A DNA stretch of 64,000 bases from an uncultured Robinsoniella sp. GTDB taxonomy: Bacteria; Bacillota; Clostridia; Lachnospirales; Lachnospiraceae. Location: contig UQCR01000008.1 of assembly GCA_900539655.1 (NCBI GenBank), positions 40,780-104,779 on the forward strand, read 5' to 3'. The position numbers and the translations under genes were made by a program. Every line of letters starts with the position of its first letter. Within the stretch, counting starts at the first letter, position 1. Below, piece by piece: positions 44,231 through 52,411 of this stretch. The notes under the pieces were generated by a model that saw only the letters and a program-made list of their open reading frames with translations, was not told the origin of the DNA and did not search any database.

Positions 44231-44830
44231 TTATCCTTCTGTATATGGCGCCAGTGATAATCGAATAAAATAACCTTTGTCATGTTTGCATACCGGACAC
44301 ATGGGAGGAACACTTTCCCCTTCATATACATACCCGCAGTTCAGGCACATCCATCCGGTTTTCACATCGGATACAAAAAGTTTGTTTTCTTCCAGTAATT
44401 TTGCAAATTTCCCAAAACGGTCTCCATGTATTTTTTCAATTCCTGCAATCCCGTCAAAAGATGCTGCTACTTTCAGGAATCCTTCTTCTCTTGCTTTTTC
44501 TGCAAATGCTTTATAGATCGGATCATGCTCTTCGTATTCATTATGCTGCGCTGCATATAACAGCTGTACCACATCATCATACAAATCCACAGGATATCCT
44601 CCGTCAATTTCAATGGTTTCCCCAGCCAGTTCCTTTAAATGTCCATAAAAGATCTCCGCATGTTCTTTTTCCTGATTCGCCGTAAAAGTAAAAATTGCTT
44701 CTATCACCTGCAGGTTTTGCTTTTTCGCTTCCGATGCGGCAAATGTATACCGGTTACGCGCCTGACTCTCCCCAGCAAATGCACGCATAAGATTCTCTTT
44801 TGTTTCACTTGTTTTGAAATCCACTGCCAT
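44231..44830 (-). CDS. rbr: Rubrerythrin
   Basis: A 199-residue non-haem iron protein. The di-iron four-helix bundle shows AFAGESQARNRYTFAA and ANQEKEHAEIFYGHL, and the C-terminal rubredoxin-like domain shows WMCLNCGYVYEG and PPMCPVCKHDKGYF. It reduces hydrogen peroxide in anaerobes. The ATG at 44830 (MAVDFKTSETKENL) has GGAG upstream; a longer frame from 44881 adds residues without family match. It is convergent with the PHP gene. Confidence 0.93.
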   Translation of the reverse strand: MAVDFKTSETKENLMRAFAGESQARNRYTFAASEAKKQNLQVIEAIFTFTANQEKEHAEIFYGHLKELAGETIEIDGGYPVDLYDDVVQLLYAAQHNEYEEHDPIYKAFAEKAREEGFLKVAASFDGIAGIEKIHGDRFGKFAKLLEENKLFVSDVKTGWMCLNCGYVYEGESVPPMCPVCKHDKGYFIRLSLAPYTEG

Positions 44831-44970
44831 AATCACTACTCCAATCTTATCAATCATTCCATAACCAGAATATTTTTCCATCCGGGTTATGCCTTTAGTA
44901 TGCTCTTACGGCAGATATTTATTCCAATTAATGTAAAATTTTTCGTTACTGTCGAAAATTTCTTAGACCG

Positions 44971-45699
44971 TTAAAACTTATTTTTCACCAGCAGCTTTAC
45001 ATGCACAACAGTCAGAATCAAACCATAGATGCAAAAAACCCCCAGAGTCTGCAACACCATACCAACTGCGTAGTAATCCTCATTAACAAACCTTTTCACA
45101 AATTCCGCAACGGGCGGAAATAACCACATAAAATACCGGGTAACCGGATATTCCTCCATAAGCCCCATTTTCACAATCCCCATTAACATATATAAAAATG
45201 TAATCAGGGCTGCCGCTTTACGATTATGCAGAATTCTGGTATGCAGAAAAGCACCCGTAATACCTCCTGTATAGGCAGCCAGAATATGTAAAATCAGTGC
45301 ATTTAATATATCACTAACTGTTATCATTCTGTTAAAGATTGCAAAATGGTTTACGGCATTTTGCAAGACCGGAAAGAGTACCGCAAACAGGCTGACCAAT
45401 ATCCCAATACCTGCAAGACACGAAAGATTTACCAGATAATATCTTGTTTCACTTTGTACCTTCAATATTAATATCTGTTCCTGAACGGGGCTCTTTAATT
45501 CATTAAAGGTCCATCCGATCCATGTCATAATCCATATCACAAACACCATGGACATCGTGTATCCCTCCAGCACCCCCAAAGGTGCAAAGGTATAAGCAAA
45601 CCCCATATACATTGCCATCACAAGAAACGGCAGAATGTATTTGTTTGACTTTTTATAAGTTTCAAATATGTATTGAAATAACACTCTATTCTTGTACAT
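44971..45699 (-). CDS. ABC exporter membrane subunit
   Basis: A 242-residue membrane protein with about six helices and no recognised motif. It overlaps the end of the upstream ATPase gene by 14 nt, so it is almost certainly that protein's permease. The plan is that of ABC-2 type bacteriocin or antibiotic exporters. There is no hint of the substrate. Confidence 0.7.
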   Translation of the reverse strand: MYKNRVLFQYIFETYKKSNKYILPFLVMAMYMGFAYTFAPLGVLEGYTMSMVFVIWIMTWIGWTFNELKSPVQEQILILKVQSETRYYLVNLSCLAGIGILVSLFAVLFPVLQNAVNHFAIFNRMITVSDILNALILHILAAYTGGITGAFLHTRILHNRKAAALITFLYMLMGIVKMGLMEEYPVTRYFMWLFPPVAEFVKRFVNEDYYAVGMVLQTLGVFCIYGLILTVVHVKLLVKNKF

Positions 45700-46525
45700 T
45701 CTGCATCTCCCTCAATTGATATCCTGCATTTAGCATCATTTTGATAATTGGATTACTATTTTCGTATGACGACCGTATTTTAATATAGAAACTGTTTCTC
45801 TCCACCATATCTGCCGCCTCTTCTACTTCTTTTGGCAGTGTTTGGGCACCGGACTCCGTTTCAAATATCAGAATATTGTATTCCTGTAAGAAAGTATCTT
45901 CTAGTACCGCCCGCTTTAAGTGCCCGTCCTTTATTTCATAGACGATATCTGCAAGCCGGTCAATTAATTTTTTCTCATGACAGGACATGACCACAGCTCC
46001 GCCGTCCTTCACATAGTCCTGAATCATTGCCATAAAAATATTCTGGGATTCCACATCCTGCCCCGACAGGGGTTCATCCATCAGCAGAATGTCTGCCCTG
46101 ATCATAAGTGCCTGAATCACTGCCGTCTTCTGAAGCGTCCCTTTGGACAGATATTTCATTGGCTTGTCCGCCATGGAATCCATAAAAAATTTTTTCAGCA
46201 GTTCACTGCCCCGTCCCTTTGCCTCTTCTTTCGACAGCCCCTCCAGCATTCCCATACTAACCAGATATTCTCTTGCCGTAAAATCTGATTTTGGAAACCG
46301 CTCCGGAATATAGGTTATCTTCCATTTTTTATGATGTACAATTTTCCCCTCCGACACCGTTGTCAAAAGTGCAATCATGCGAAGCAGGGTGCTCTTTCCA
46401 CACCCATTATGCCCGACCAAAGCGATTGTCTTCCCTTTTTCAACGGAAAAGTTAATATCCTCCAATATCCGGTCATTTCCAAAGCACTTGGATACACCGA
46501 TCACATCGATTAATTGCTCCGCCAT
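45686..46525 (-). CDS. ABC transporter ATPase
   Basis: A 279-residue ATPase with Walker A GHNGCGKST at 38-46, signature LSKGTLQKTAVIQAL, Walker B ILLMDEPLSGQD and the switch His in SCHEKKL. A C-terminal extension of about 70 residues follows the core. The ATG at 46525 is supported by GAGGGG 6 nt upstream; a start seven codons earlier is weaker. The LSKG signature and the partner without FtsX domains set it apart from the two peptide-sensing modules in this window. Confidence 0.88.
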   Translation of the reverse strand: MAEQLIDVIGVSKCFGNDRILEDINFSVEKGKTIALVGHNGCGKSTLLRMIALLTTVSEGKIVHHKKWKITYIPERFPKSDFTAREYLVSMGMLEGLSKEEAKGRGSELLKKFFMDSMADKPMKYLSKGTLQKTAVIQALMIRADILLMDEPLSGQDVESQNIFMAMIQDYVKDGGAVVMSCHEKKLIDRLADIVYEIKDGHLKRAVLEDTFLQEYNILIFETESGAQTLPKEVEEAADMVERNSFYIKIRSSYENSNPIIKMMLNAGYQLREMQNVQE

Positions 46526-46619
46526 TTCAATCCCCTCTTTCCTCATTGGTACTGTTTATCTGCATAGTTACTACTAAATCGCTTCTTATCAGGTAACTTA
46601 ACCGAAACTCATAAAACTT

Positions 46620-46647
46620 AGGGGAAGCCCTTTTACAAGCTTCCCCT
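46620..46647 (-). terminator. Probable terminator of yjdF
   Basis: AGGGGAAGC (46620-46628) and GCTTCCCCT (46639-46647) form a perfect 9-bp stem. The minus-strand tail TAAGTTTTA is only moderately T-rich, so its strength is uncertain. Confidence 0.55.
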
Positions 46648-46700
46648 TAGAATGTGTATCATCCTGCTTCCTGTCAGCTATATGCCACACTCCCCTGCAT

Positions 46701-47120
46701 CTACCTGCCTTTGTGTTTTTCTTTTTTCTTTTGCTGGTGAATCAAAAACTGGCGCCTCTTTTCTTCTTCCCGCTGCTCCCGGGTCATAACGCTCCGCTCC
46801 TGCTTCAACAGTTCATGCTGGCGCTGTAATGCCTGCTGCGCCTTGGTTCCAATCCCCTTTTCTTCCACCGCTTTTTTCGCCTGCTTTTGAATGCGCTTAA
46901 AGTTCACTTTCCGCTCCTGATACACGCCTGCTTTTACCGGCGAGCTGAATTTCAAACGGTTCCAATTCTCCTGATACCACTCATTAACCTCGTAATCTTT
47001 CGGTTCCATACCAAAAGTCACTTTAGAGACTTCATACCCCTGTTCACCCAGGCGTTCAAAAATGCCAACCCAAAATGGCGGATCGAAAAAAATAGTAAGA
47101 CTGGTTGTTACTTTGTTCAT
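46701..47120 (-). CDS. yjdF: YjdF family protein
   Basis: A 139-residue protein matching YjdF/DUF2992, with the start LTIFFDPPFWVGIFE, the middle region ending FSSPVKAGVYQERKVNFKR, and a long basic helical tail with KKAVEEKGIGTKAQQALQ. The ATG at 47120 has AAGGAGG upstream; a longer frame to 47162 reads into the leader. The family is under control of a riboswitch that binds azaaromatic compounds, and the protein is thought to help against such toxic molecules. The 130-nt structured leader fits this. Confidence 0.85.
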   Translation of the reverse strand: MNKVTTSLTIFFDPPFWVGIFERLGEQGYEVSKVTFGMEPKDYEVNEWYQENWNRLKFSSPVKAGVYQERKVNFKRIQKQAKKAVEEKGIGTKAQQALQRQHELLKQERSVMTREQREEEKRRQFLIHQQKKKEKHKGR

Positions 47121-47250
47121 ATTAAATTCCTCCTTTAATTTAACTGAACAAAGAACGGACAACCAAAGGAGGCAGGTTACTGACAGAATATCGTCTTCTG
47201 CGCCCGGACTACCAACCGGACTGTGTTTTTATCTCTGTTTTAAAATGCTT
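47121..47250 (-). promoter_or_regulatory. yjdF leader, probable azaaromatic riboswitch
   Basis: The transcribed leader of yjdF contains AGATAAAAACACAG, two GTCCGG blocks around GGTTGGTA, the hairpin CAGAA/TTCTG and a later AACCTGCC that can pair with GGTT. Length, place and these blocks fit the yjdF motif. I recall the Rfam model only in outline, so a covariance search is needed. No rho-independent terminator is seen, so translation control is more likely. Confidence 0.6.
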
Positions 47251-47253
47251 AAC

Positions 47254-47285
47254 ATTATACTAGCTTTTTTAGAATTATTTGTCAA
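47254..47285 (-). promoter_or_regulatory. Promoter of yjdF
   Basis: On the minus strand TTGACA (47280-47285) is perfect. A TAGTAT box (47257-47262) lies 17 nt downstream and overlaps a perfect TATAAT (47254-47259) at 20 nt. Confidence 0.65.
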
Positions 47286-47340
47286 GTAAGGATAAATACC
47301 TGTTCCACCAATAAATATTTTTGAAAATAGCAGAAGATGC

Positions 47341-47398
47341 TTGACATTTATATTCTACAGCGGTAGAATCACATTATAGAATTCTATTACAGTAGAAC
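47341..47398 (+). promoter_or_regulatory. Promoter and two BlaI/MecI-type operators
   Basis: TTGACA (47341-47346) and TAGAAT (47364-47369) are 17 nt apart. The palindrome ATTCTAC-GTAGAAT (47352-47369) covers the spacer and -10 box. A second copy, TTCTATTACAGTAGAA (47382-47397), follows 12 nt later. The regulator encoded next should repress its own operon here. Confidence 0.8.
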
Positions 47399-47444
47399 AT
47401 TTTACCTCGCTGGGATTCAGCGTATCATAAAGGAGTGCATGCAC

Positions 47445-47804
47445 ATGGAAATGAAATTATTTGATTCTGAACTTCGGATCATGGAAATTCTCTGGAAAGA
47501 AGGAGATACCACAGCAAAAGAAATTGCCAGGATTCTGAAGGATCAGGTGGAATGGAGTAAGACCACCACCTACACCGTAATAAAAAAATGTATTGATAAG
47601 GGAGCCATCCAGCGAAAAGATCCCAATTTTGTCTGTCATCCGCTGGTAACCCAGGAAACGGCACAGGAAACTGAAACAAACGAACTGATTAATAAAATGT
47701 TCGACGGATCCGCAGACCGCCTGGTTGCGTCTATTCTCGGAAGAAAAGATTTATCCAAACCGGAAATTGAACGTCTTAAAGAGCTTGTACAGGATCTGGA
47801 ATAG
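47445..47804 (+). CDS. BlaI/MecI-family transcriptional repressor
   Basis: A 119-residue winged-helix repressor. LFDSELRIMEILWKEGDTTAKEI and the recognition helix KTTTYTVIKKCIDKG match BlaI/MecI, and the C-terminal helices carry the dimer region. The ATG at 47445 lies nine nt after AAGGAG; another ATG two codons earlier is too close. Two operators stand in front of the gene. A membrane metallopeptidase sensor follows after 9 nt, as in blaI-blaR1 pairs. Confidence 0.88.
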   Translation: MEMKLFDSELRIMEILWKEGDTTAKEIARILKDQVEWSKTTTYTVIKKCIDKGAIQRKDPNFVCHPLVTQETAQETETNELINKMFDGSADRLVASILGRKDLSKPEIERLKELVQDLE

Positions 47805-47813
47805 GAGGCCGTT

Positions 47814-50054
47814 ATGACTTTATGGGAGATGAGTATATATGCAGCTGTTTTAATTATTGCCATCCTGATTATCCGGGCTGTGGCGGTAAATAAGCTGCCG
47901 AAAAAGACTTTTTTAGTACTTTGGGGTGTTGTTGTCATACGGCTTTTGATTCCGTTTACCGTTACTTCAAAGCTGAGTGTTTATACCTTAGCCAACCGCA
48001 TACAGCAGAATGCTGCGAATATTCACGTATTCGGCAGTCAGGAACCAGATGCTGCTGCATCGGACTTCGAAGCATCAGAGGTTTCGTCCTCCGGTGAAAA
48101 CGACTTTACTGTCCTTGATGAAACGATAAACAACAACGTGTCCTACACACCCGAATCCGCAATTATGGAAAATAACGCCATCATGGAAAACACTGCCGTC
48201 AATACGACAGACAATGATAATAATACTTTTAGTACCGTAAATATTAATAGCCCCGATAAAACGGAAAATGCTGCAAGCAGTATGAGGGCTATTAATTCCG
48301 TTAGCTCTTCTCCTTCTGAGGATGACATTTCCATGGAGAATACTGTAGTTAAGGAAACGCCGGTGCCCATTCGTAATCAGTCCGTTTTGCTTATCCTGTG
48401 GTTTGCCGGAGTGCTCATCAGTACATTAATTTTTATGGTCCCACACATCCGCTGCCGCCTGGAGTACCGCACAGCCTTACCGGTTGGCAGTGAGTTTCCG
48501 AATTTTATAATTCAGACCGGTTTTATCCGCCGGAAAGTACGGATTAAGCAATACGACCAGATTAAAACCCCTTTTACATACGGGATTCTAAAGCCGGTTA
48601 TTCTACTTCCCAAAGAAATGGTGAAGCTCGGTAATGAGCAGCTGCGATATGTATTAATCCATGAGTACATCCATATCCGTCACTTTGACGCTCTGCTTAA
48701 ATATGTTTTTGCATTTGCTGCCTGCATCCACTGGTTCAATCCACTGGTATGGATGATGTATCTTCTGGCAAATCGGGATATCGAGCTTTCCTGCGATGAA
48801 TCTGTGGTACGTAGTTTTGGAGAAAACCTGAAGTCTGATTACGCCCGTACGCTGATCAGTCTGGAAGAATCTAAAAGCCGGTTGAACCCTCTATGCAGCC
48901 ACTTCTGCAAAAATGCAGTAGAAGAAAGGATTAAAGCAATTATGAAAATTAAGAAAACTTCCCTGGCAGGCTCTGCCGCGGCCCTGGTATTAATTGCCAG
49001 TATTGCCATAACATTTACAACCTCTGCCGCTGAGGCACCCACAGAAACTGCTCTGGCATCTGAAGCTTCTACCCATAATTTTGATACAGCCTCCGCAGCT
49101 GAAAGAGGTACAGCTGATAGTGCGGCTGAAACCATAGTTGATACATCTTCAGAAAGTAAAAACGTAAATTCAACAGCTAATAAAATTGATTTTACAAATA
49201 TGAGTGAAGCCGATATTGAAAAATTAATGTCAAGTATTAAGGCTGAATATGATGCTGCGAAAAAGGATATTGAATCCAATTTTACCAGCCTGGATAAACA
49301 ACTGACTCAGCAATTAGAGTCACTTAAGAAATTAGCCCAGACCAAGACAGATTATCTGGATCCCACATTTTTAGAACAGTGGTATAAACTTACCGACGAG
49401 ATATATACCAGCTACAATAAGTATATGGAACAATGCGCTTCCAGCTATGAAAAAGTGAATGAAAAATATGAGGACACCATGAACTCATACTGGGATCAGC
49501 TGAGCAAACAGTACGCTAAGGTTTCCGCATCTTATTCTGTAAAGCTGGAAAAACTGTACTCAGAGTCTATGCCGGATGAGAATAGTAACGAATCCTCGAT
49601 TGATGATTATGAGACAAAAATTGAGGAACTGCAGAAGGAAATGGATGCTGCCAATTCAAAATATGACAAATTTTCTAAGGTACTGGACAGCTCCTCTAAA
49701 ATCCTGGAGGATTATTATACCAAGGCTGATGCAAAGATTTCTGAGATTGACAAAATAGCAGATCCTGTCTTTGATAAAATATCTGCTGCACGTCAAAAAG
49801 ATTATGAAAAATATGGATTAACCAGGGATAAAAAAACCGGAAGATATTATTACAATGACAAACTGGTGCGGTATTTTGAGGACCGGATTACCTCTAAAGA
49901 TGATGACCAGACATATGGTCCCTGCTTTTCAACATCCGAAGGCGTCATCGATGTATTTGCGCTTCGTGATAAAGAAGGGAATCTGACTGGTTTTGAGACC
50001 TTTTCCCCGGAACACACAAAAGATTATGTCAAAAAGTGGTTTAACCACTCTTGA
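47814..50054 (+). CDS. BlaR1-like M56 membrane metallopeptidase with coiled-coil sensor region
   Basis: A 746-residue protein. Helices lie near 7-25, 31-50 and 190-210. The zinc site is HEYIH at 283-287, with ELSCDE at 324-329. A further helix near 383-403 anchors about 340 extracytoplasmic residues. That part is Ala/Ser/Thr-rich and then forms a long acidic coiled coil (about 455-660), with a compact C-terminal end. The penicillin-binding sensor of BlaR1 is absent, so beta-lactams are probably not the signal. A long low-complexity insert (about 75-185) separates the early helices. It likely cleaves or inactivates the repressor encoded upstream. Confidence 0.85.
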   Translation: MTLWEMSIYAAVLIIAILIIRAVAVNKLPKKTFLVLWGVVVIRLLIPFTVTSKLSVYTLANRIQQNAANIHVFGSQEPDAAASDFEASEVSSSGENDFTVLDETINNNVSYTPESAIMENNAIMENTAVNTTDNDNNTFSTVNINSPDKTENAASSMRAINSVSSSPSEDDISMENTVVKETPVPIRNQSVLLILWFAGVLISTLIFMVPHIRCRLEYRTALPVGSEFPNFIIQTGFIRRKVRIKQYDQIKTPFTYGILKPVILLPKEMVKLGNEQLRYVLIHEYIHIRHFDALLKYVFAFAACIHWFNPLVWMMYLLANRDIELSCDESVVRSFGENLKSDYARTLISLEESKSRLNPLCSHFCKNAVEERIKAIMKIKKTSLAGSAAALVLIASIAITFTTSAAEAPTETALASEASTHNFDTASAAERGTADSAAETIVDTSSESKNVNSTANKIDFTNMSEADIEKLMSSIKAEYDAAKKDIESNFTSLDKQLTQQLESLKKLAQTKTDYLDPTFLEQWYKLTDEIYTSYNKYMEQCASSYEKVNEKYEDTMNSYWDQLSKQYAKVSASYSVKLEKLYSESMPDENSNESSIDDYETKIEELQKEMDAANSKYDKFSKVLDSSSKILEDYYTKADAKISEIDKIADPVFDKISAARQKDYEKYGLTRDKKTGRYYYNDKLVRYFEDRITSKDDDQTYGPCFSTSEGVIDVFALRDKEGNLTGFETFSPEHTKDYVKKWFNHS

Positions 50055-50080
50055 CAATTTCCTTTCCTCTGTAGTATATT
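50051..50080 (+). promoter_or_regulatory. Promoter of the leader peptide/MATE transcript
   Basis: A perfect TTGACA (50051-50056) overlaps the stop codon of the M56 gene. TATATT (50075-50080) follows after 18 nt. Confidence 0.65.
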
Positions 50081-50108
50081 GTTAGTGGTTCATCGGAGGG
50101 CATTTCGA

Positions 50109-50171
50109 TTGCGAATAATAATGCTGGATAAGATGGCAGGTATATACCTGCTGCTTATCCAGCTTTTTTAA
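50109..50171 (+). CDS. Leader peptide upstream of MATE gene
   Basis: A 20-codon frame from TTG to TAA, reading MRIIMLDK and ending LLIQLF. GGAGGG (50095-50100) stands 8 nt before the start. The second half of the frame is the terminator hairpin itself (50122-50162) and the stop codon lies in its T-run. This is the usual design of ribosome-controlled attenuators for drug resistance genes. It is too short for comparison of protein families, so the evidence is its layout. Confidence 0.6.
   Translation: MRIIMLDKMAGIYLLLIQLF
50122..50169 (+). terminator. Attenuator-type terminator before the MATE gene
   Basis: CTGGATAAG (50124-50132) pairs with CTTATCCAG (50154-50162) around an inner CAGGTATATACCTG palindrome, followed by TTTTTT. 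The promoter at 50051 lies just upstream and the MATE ribosome site just downstream, so most transcripts would end here unless the hairpin is disrupted. Confidence 0.85.
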
Positions 50172-50197
50172 TTTACATATACTAAGGAGGTAATATT

Positions 50198-51547
50198 TTG
50201 AAAGAACACTCATTAACCGAAGGACGTATCGGAAGCACGCTGCTGCGTTTTGCTATCCCCTTTCTCATCGCCAGCCTTCTTCAGGCACTCTATGGCGCTG
50301 CTGATTTATTTGTGGTGGGGCGATTCGCCGATTCCTCTGCAGTGTCAGCTGTAGCCATTGGAAGCCAGGTTATGCAGACAATTACCGGCATTATACTAGG
50401 CATTTCCATGGGCGGAACCGTCCTGATTGGAAAGCGTATCGGGGAACAAAATGAAGAGGGAACAGCAAAAGCCGTTGGAAATCTGGCTGTTCTGTTCCTG
50501 CTGCTGGCTGTTATTATTACGCCCATCATGATCTTTAGTACCAATCCGGCAGTGGCACTGATGCACACTCCTTCTGAGGCTGTCCATGACACCCGCCAGT
50601 ACCTGCTGATCTGCGCATGGGGAATTCCATTTATTATTGGATATAATGCGGTAAGCGGTATTTTCAGGGGACTTGGTGATTCCAAAACACCGGTATACTT
50701 TATCGCAGCTGCCTGCGTAATTAACATTATCGTAGACTTTATTCTTGCCGGTGCACTTCATATGGGTGCCAAAGGAGCGGCAATCGCCACCGTCCTGGCA
50801 CAGGGCATCAGCTTTCTGCTTGCATTCTTATATATGAAAAAGAAAGGGTTTTCATTTCCCTTTCACCGTAACCATCTGCGCCCTGACCGCTGCTCCCTGC
50901 TCTACATATTAAAAGTAGGCCTGCCATTAGCCCTCCAGGACGCACTTGTAAATGTTTCTTTTCTGATTATTACCGCAATTATTAATACCATGGGAATCAT
51001 CGCCTCCGCAGCTGTTGGTGTTGTAGAAAAACTAATCGTGTTCGCCATGCTGCCGCCCACCTCTTTTGCTTCTGCCGTAGCCACCATGACTGCCCAGAAT
51101 ATGGGTGCAAAAAAACCGGAGCGGGCATTCCGCGCACTATACTGCGGTGTGGGTTTTTCCCTGGTTTTCGGTATCGCTGTGTGCCTGTACTCCCAGTTTC
51201 TGCCCAAGACGCTGACCTCCCTGTTTTCCAATGATCCCAGGGTAATCGAAACAGCTGCACAATACCTGCGCTCTTATTCCATAGACTGTATTCTAGTCAG
51301 CTTTATCTTCTGCATGAACTCCTATTTCAGCGGATGCGGGAAATCCATCATTTCCATGATTCACAGTATGATTGCCACTTTTGCCGTAAGAATTCCCCTG
51401 TCCTATGTTCTAAGCCAGGCAGCCGGAACTTCCCTCTATTCCATCGGCTTTGCTGCACCGGCTGCATCCATGGTTTCCATCCTTATATGTTTTGGTTATT
51501 TTGCCTGGTCCCGCAAACGGGTTACTTCGGCATATCCACAAAACTGA
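50198..51547 (+). CDS. MATE family efflux transporter
   Basis: A 449-residue transporter with 12 predicted helices, beginning at TTG with AAGGAGG seven nt upstream. FAIPFLIASLLQALYGAADLFVVGRF and ISMGGTVLIGKRIGE match the family, and the second half repeats the plan with PLALQDALVNVSFLIITAIIN. It lies behind the leader peptide and terminator, so its expression is probably raised when ribosomes stall on the leader. Its 3' end overlaps the deformylase gene by 26 bp on the opposite strand. Confidence 0.9.
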   Translation: MKEHSLTEGRIGSTLLRFAIPFLIASLLQALYGAADLFVVGRFADSSAVSAVAIGSQVMQTITGIILGISMGGTVLIGKRIGEQNEEGTAKAVGNLAVLFLLLAVIITPIMIFSTNPAVALMHTPSEAVHDTRQYLLICAWGIPFIIGYNAVSGIFRGLGDSKTPVYFIAAACVINIIVDFILAGALHMGAKGAAIATVLAQGISFLLAFLYMKKKGFSFPFHRNHLRPDRCSLLYILKVGLPLALQDALVNVSFLIITAIINTMGIIASAAVGVVEKLIVFAMLPPTSFASAVATMTAQNMGAKKPERAFRALYCGVGFSLVFGIAVCLYSQFLPKTLTSLFSNDPRVIETAAQYLRSYSIDCILVSFIFCMNSYFSGCGKSIISMIHSMIATFAVRIPLSYVLSQAAGTSLYSIGFAAPAASMVSILICFGYFAWSRKRVTSAYPQN

Positions 51548-51983
51548 TAACATGCTCTAAAAATACTCTGCCATCCAGATGCTCAATCTCATGGCAGAGG
51601 CATTTTGCCATAAGATCCTCTCCCTCCAGCAGAATTTCCTCTCCGAATTCATTTAATGCCTGTACCGTCACTTTTTTAGGCCTGACGGTTATTCCCGCCT
51701 TATTAGGAAAGCTTAAGCACCCTTCTATGCTTTCCTGCACGCCGTTGGCTGCGATAATCTTAGGATTCACTAATTTGATCACGCCGTCTCCCATGTCAAT
51801 CACAACCAGACGTTTTAAAATACCAACCTGACATGCCGCAATGGCTGCCCCGTTAGGCATCGTATGCAGGGTGTCCAGCATATCATCTAAAAGCTCCCTG
51901 ATTTTATCATCAACAACCGTAACCTCCCTGCACTTCTTACTGAGTATCCCGTCTCCTTCATAACGAAGCTGCCTTATTGCCAT
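51522..51983 (-). CDS. def: Peptide deformylase with altered motif I
   Basis: A 153-residue metal hydrolase removing formyl groups from nascent proteins. Motif II EGCLS (87-91) and motif III HEIEH (131-135) supply the metal Cys and His ligands and are intact. Motif I reads GAAIAACQ (45-52), where the family has GxGxAAxQ, so the middle Gly is Ala. The start overlaps the XRE gene by 26 nt, with AAGGAG inside that gene. It may be a second, specialised deformylase; the main copy may be elsewhere. Confidence 0.85.
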   Translation of the reverse strand: MAIRQLRYEGDGILSKKCREVTVVDDKIRELLDDMLDTLHTMPNGAAIAACQVGILKRLVVIDMGDGVIKLVNPKIIAANGVQESIEGCLSFPNKAGITVRPKKVTVQALNEFGEEILLEGEDLMAKCLCHEIEHLDGRVFLEHVISFVDMPK

Positions 51984-52221
51984 TTCCCTGCTCCTTTCTG
52001 CTGCTCTCAGCTCTGGACTTTTTCAAACTTTCCTCAAACAAAAACACATCCTCAATACTGCATTCAAATACTCTTGAAATATCATATGCCAGCCAAATAG
52101 ACGGCTCAAATTTTTCCGTTTCAATCCCATTGATTGCCTGTCTGGAGGTCCCCACCAGATCCCCTAACTGAGCCTGGGTCAGTCCCTTTTTTTCCCTTAA
52201 TTCCCTGATTCTGTTTTTCAT
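51958..52221 (-). CDS. XRE-family transcriptional regulator
   Basis: An 87-residue protein with a helix-turn-helix LTQAQLGDLVGTSRQAINGIE at about 14-34, of the small YozG/Cro type. A charged tail with Ser/Lys/Glu follows. The ATG at 52221 has GGGAG six nt upstream. It is the first gene of a pair with the deformylase. A near-perfect 20-bp palindrome upstream is its probable operator. Confidence 0.85.
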   Translation of the reverse strand: MKNRIRELREKKGLTQAQLGDLVGTSRQAINGIETEKFEPSIWLAYDISRVFECSIEDVFLFEESLKKSRAESSRKEQGNGNKAASL

Positions 52222-52282
52222 AAAATTCTCCCTGCCAAAATTCAATAACCACAATCAAATGTATCTGTAATGTTTACCTTAC

Positions 52283-52327
52283 ATTATAGTAGCATAGGGA
52301 TCCTCTCATGTCAAGTTAACATGACAT
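52283..52327. promoter_or_regulatory. Promoter and palindromic operator of the XRE/deformylase pair
   Basis: ATGTCAAGTTAACATGACAT (52308-52327) is palindromic except for one pair. On the minus strand its left part contains a perfect TTGACA (52309-52314), and TACTAT/TATAAT boxes lie 17-20 nt downstream (52283-52291). On the plus side TTGACC (52341-52346) and CATGAT (52364-52369), 17 nt apart, could drive the pentapeptide gene. Confidence 0.6.
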
Positions 52328-52411
52328 CCTTTATTTCCTCTTGACCTTTTCTAAAATACATGCCATGATAGTAAAAACATATTCCTGTTCACACACACCG
52401 GGAGGGTATTT

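Noticed and set aside
47814..50054. Beta-lactam sensor BlaR1
   Set aside because: The extracytoplasmic part shows no SxxK or KTG transpeptidase motif, so a beta-lactam role is not supported.
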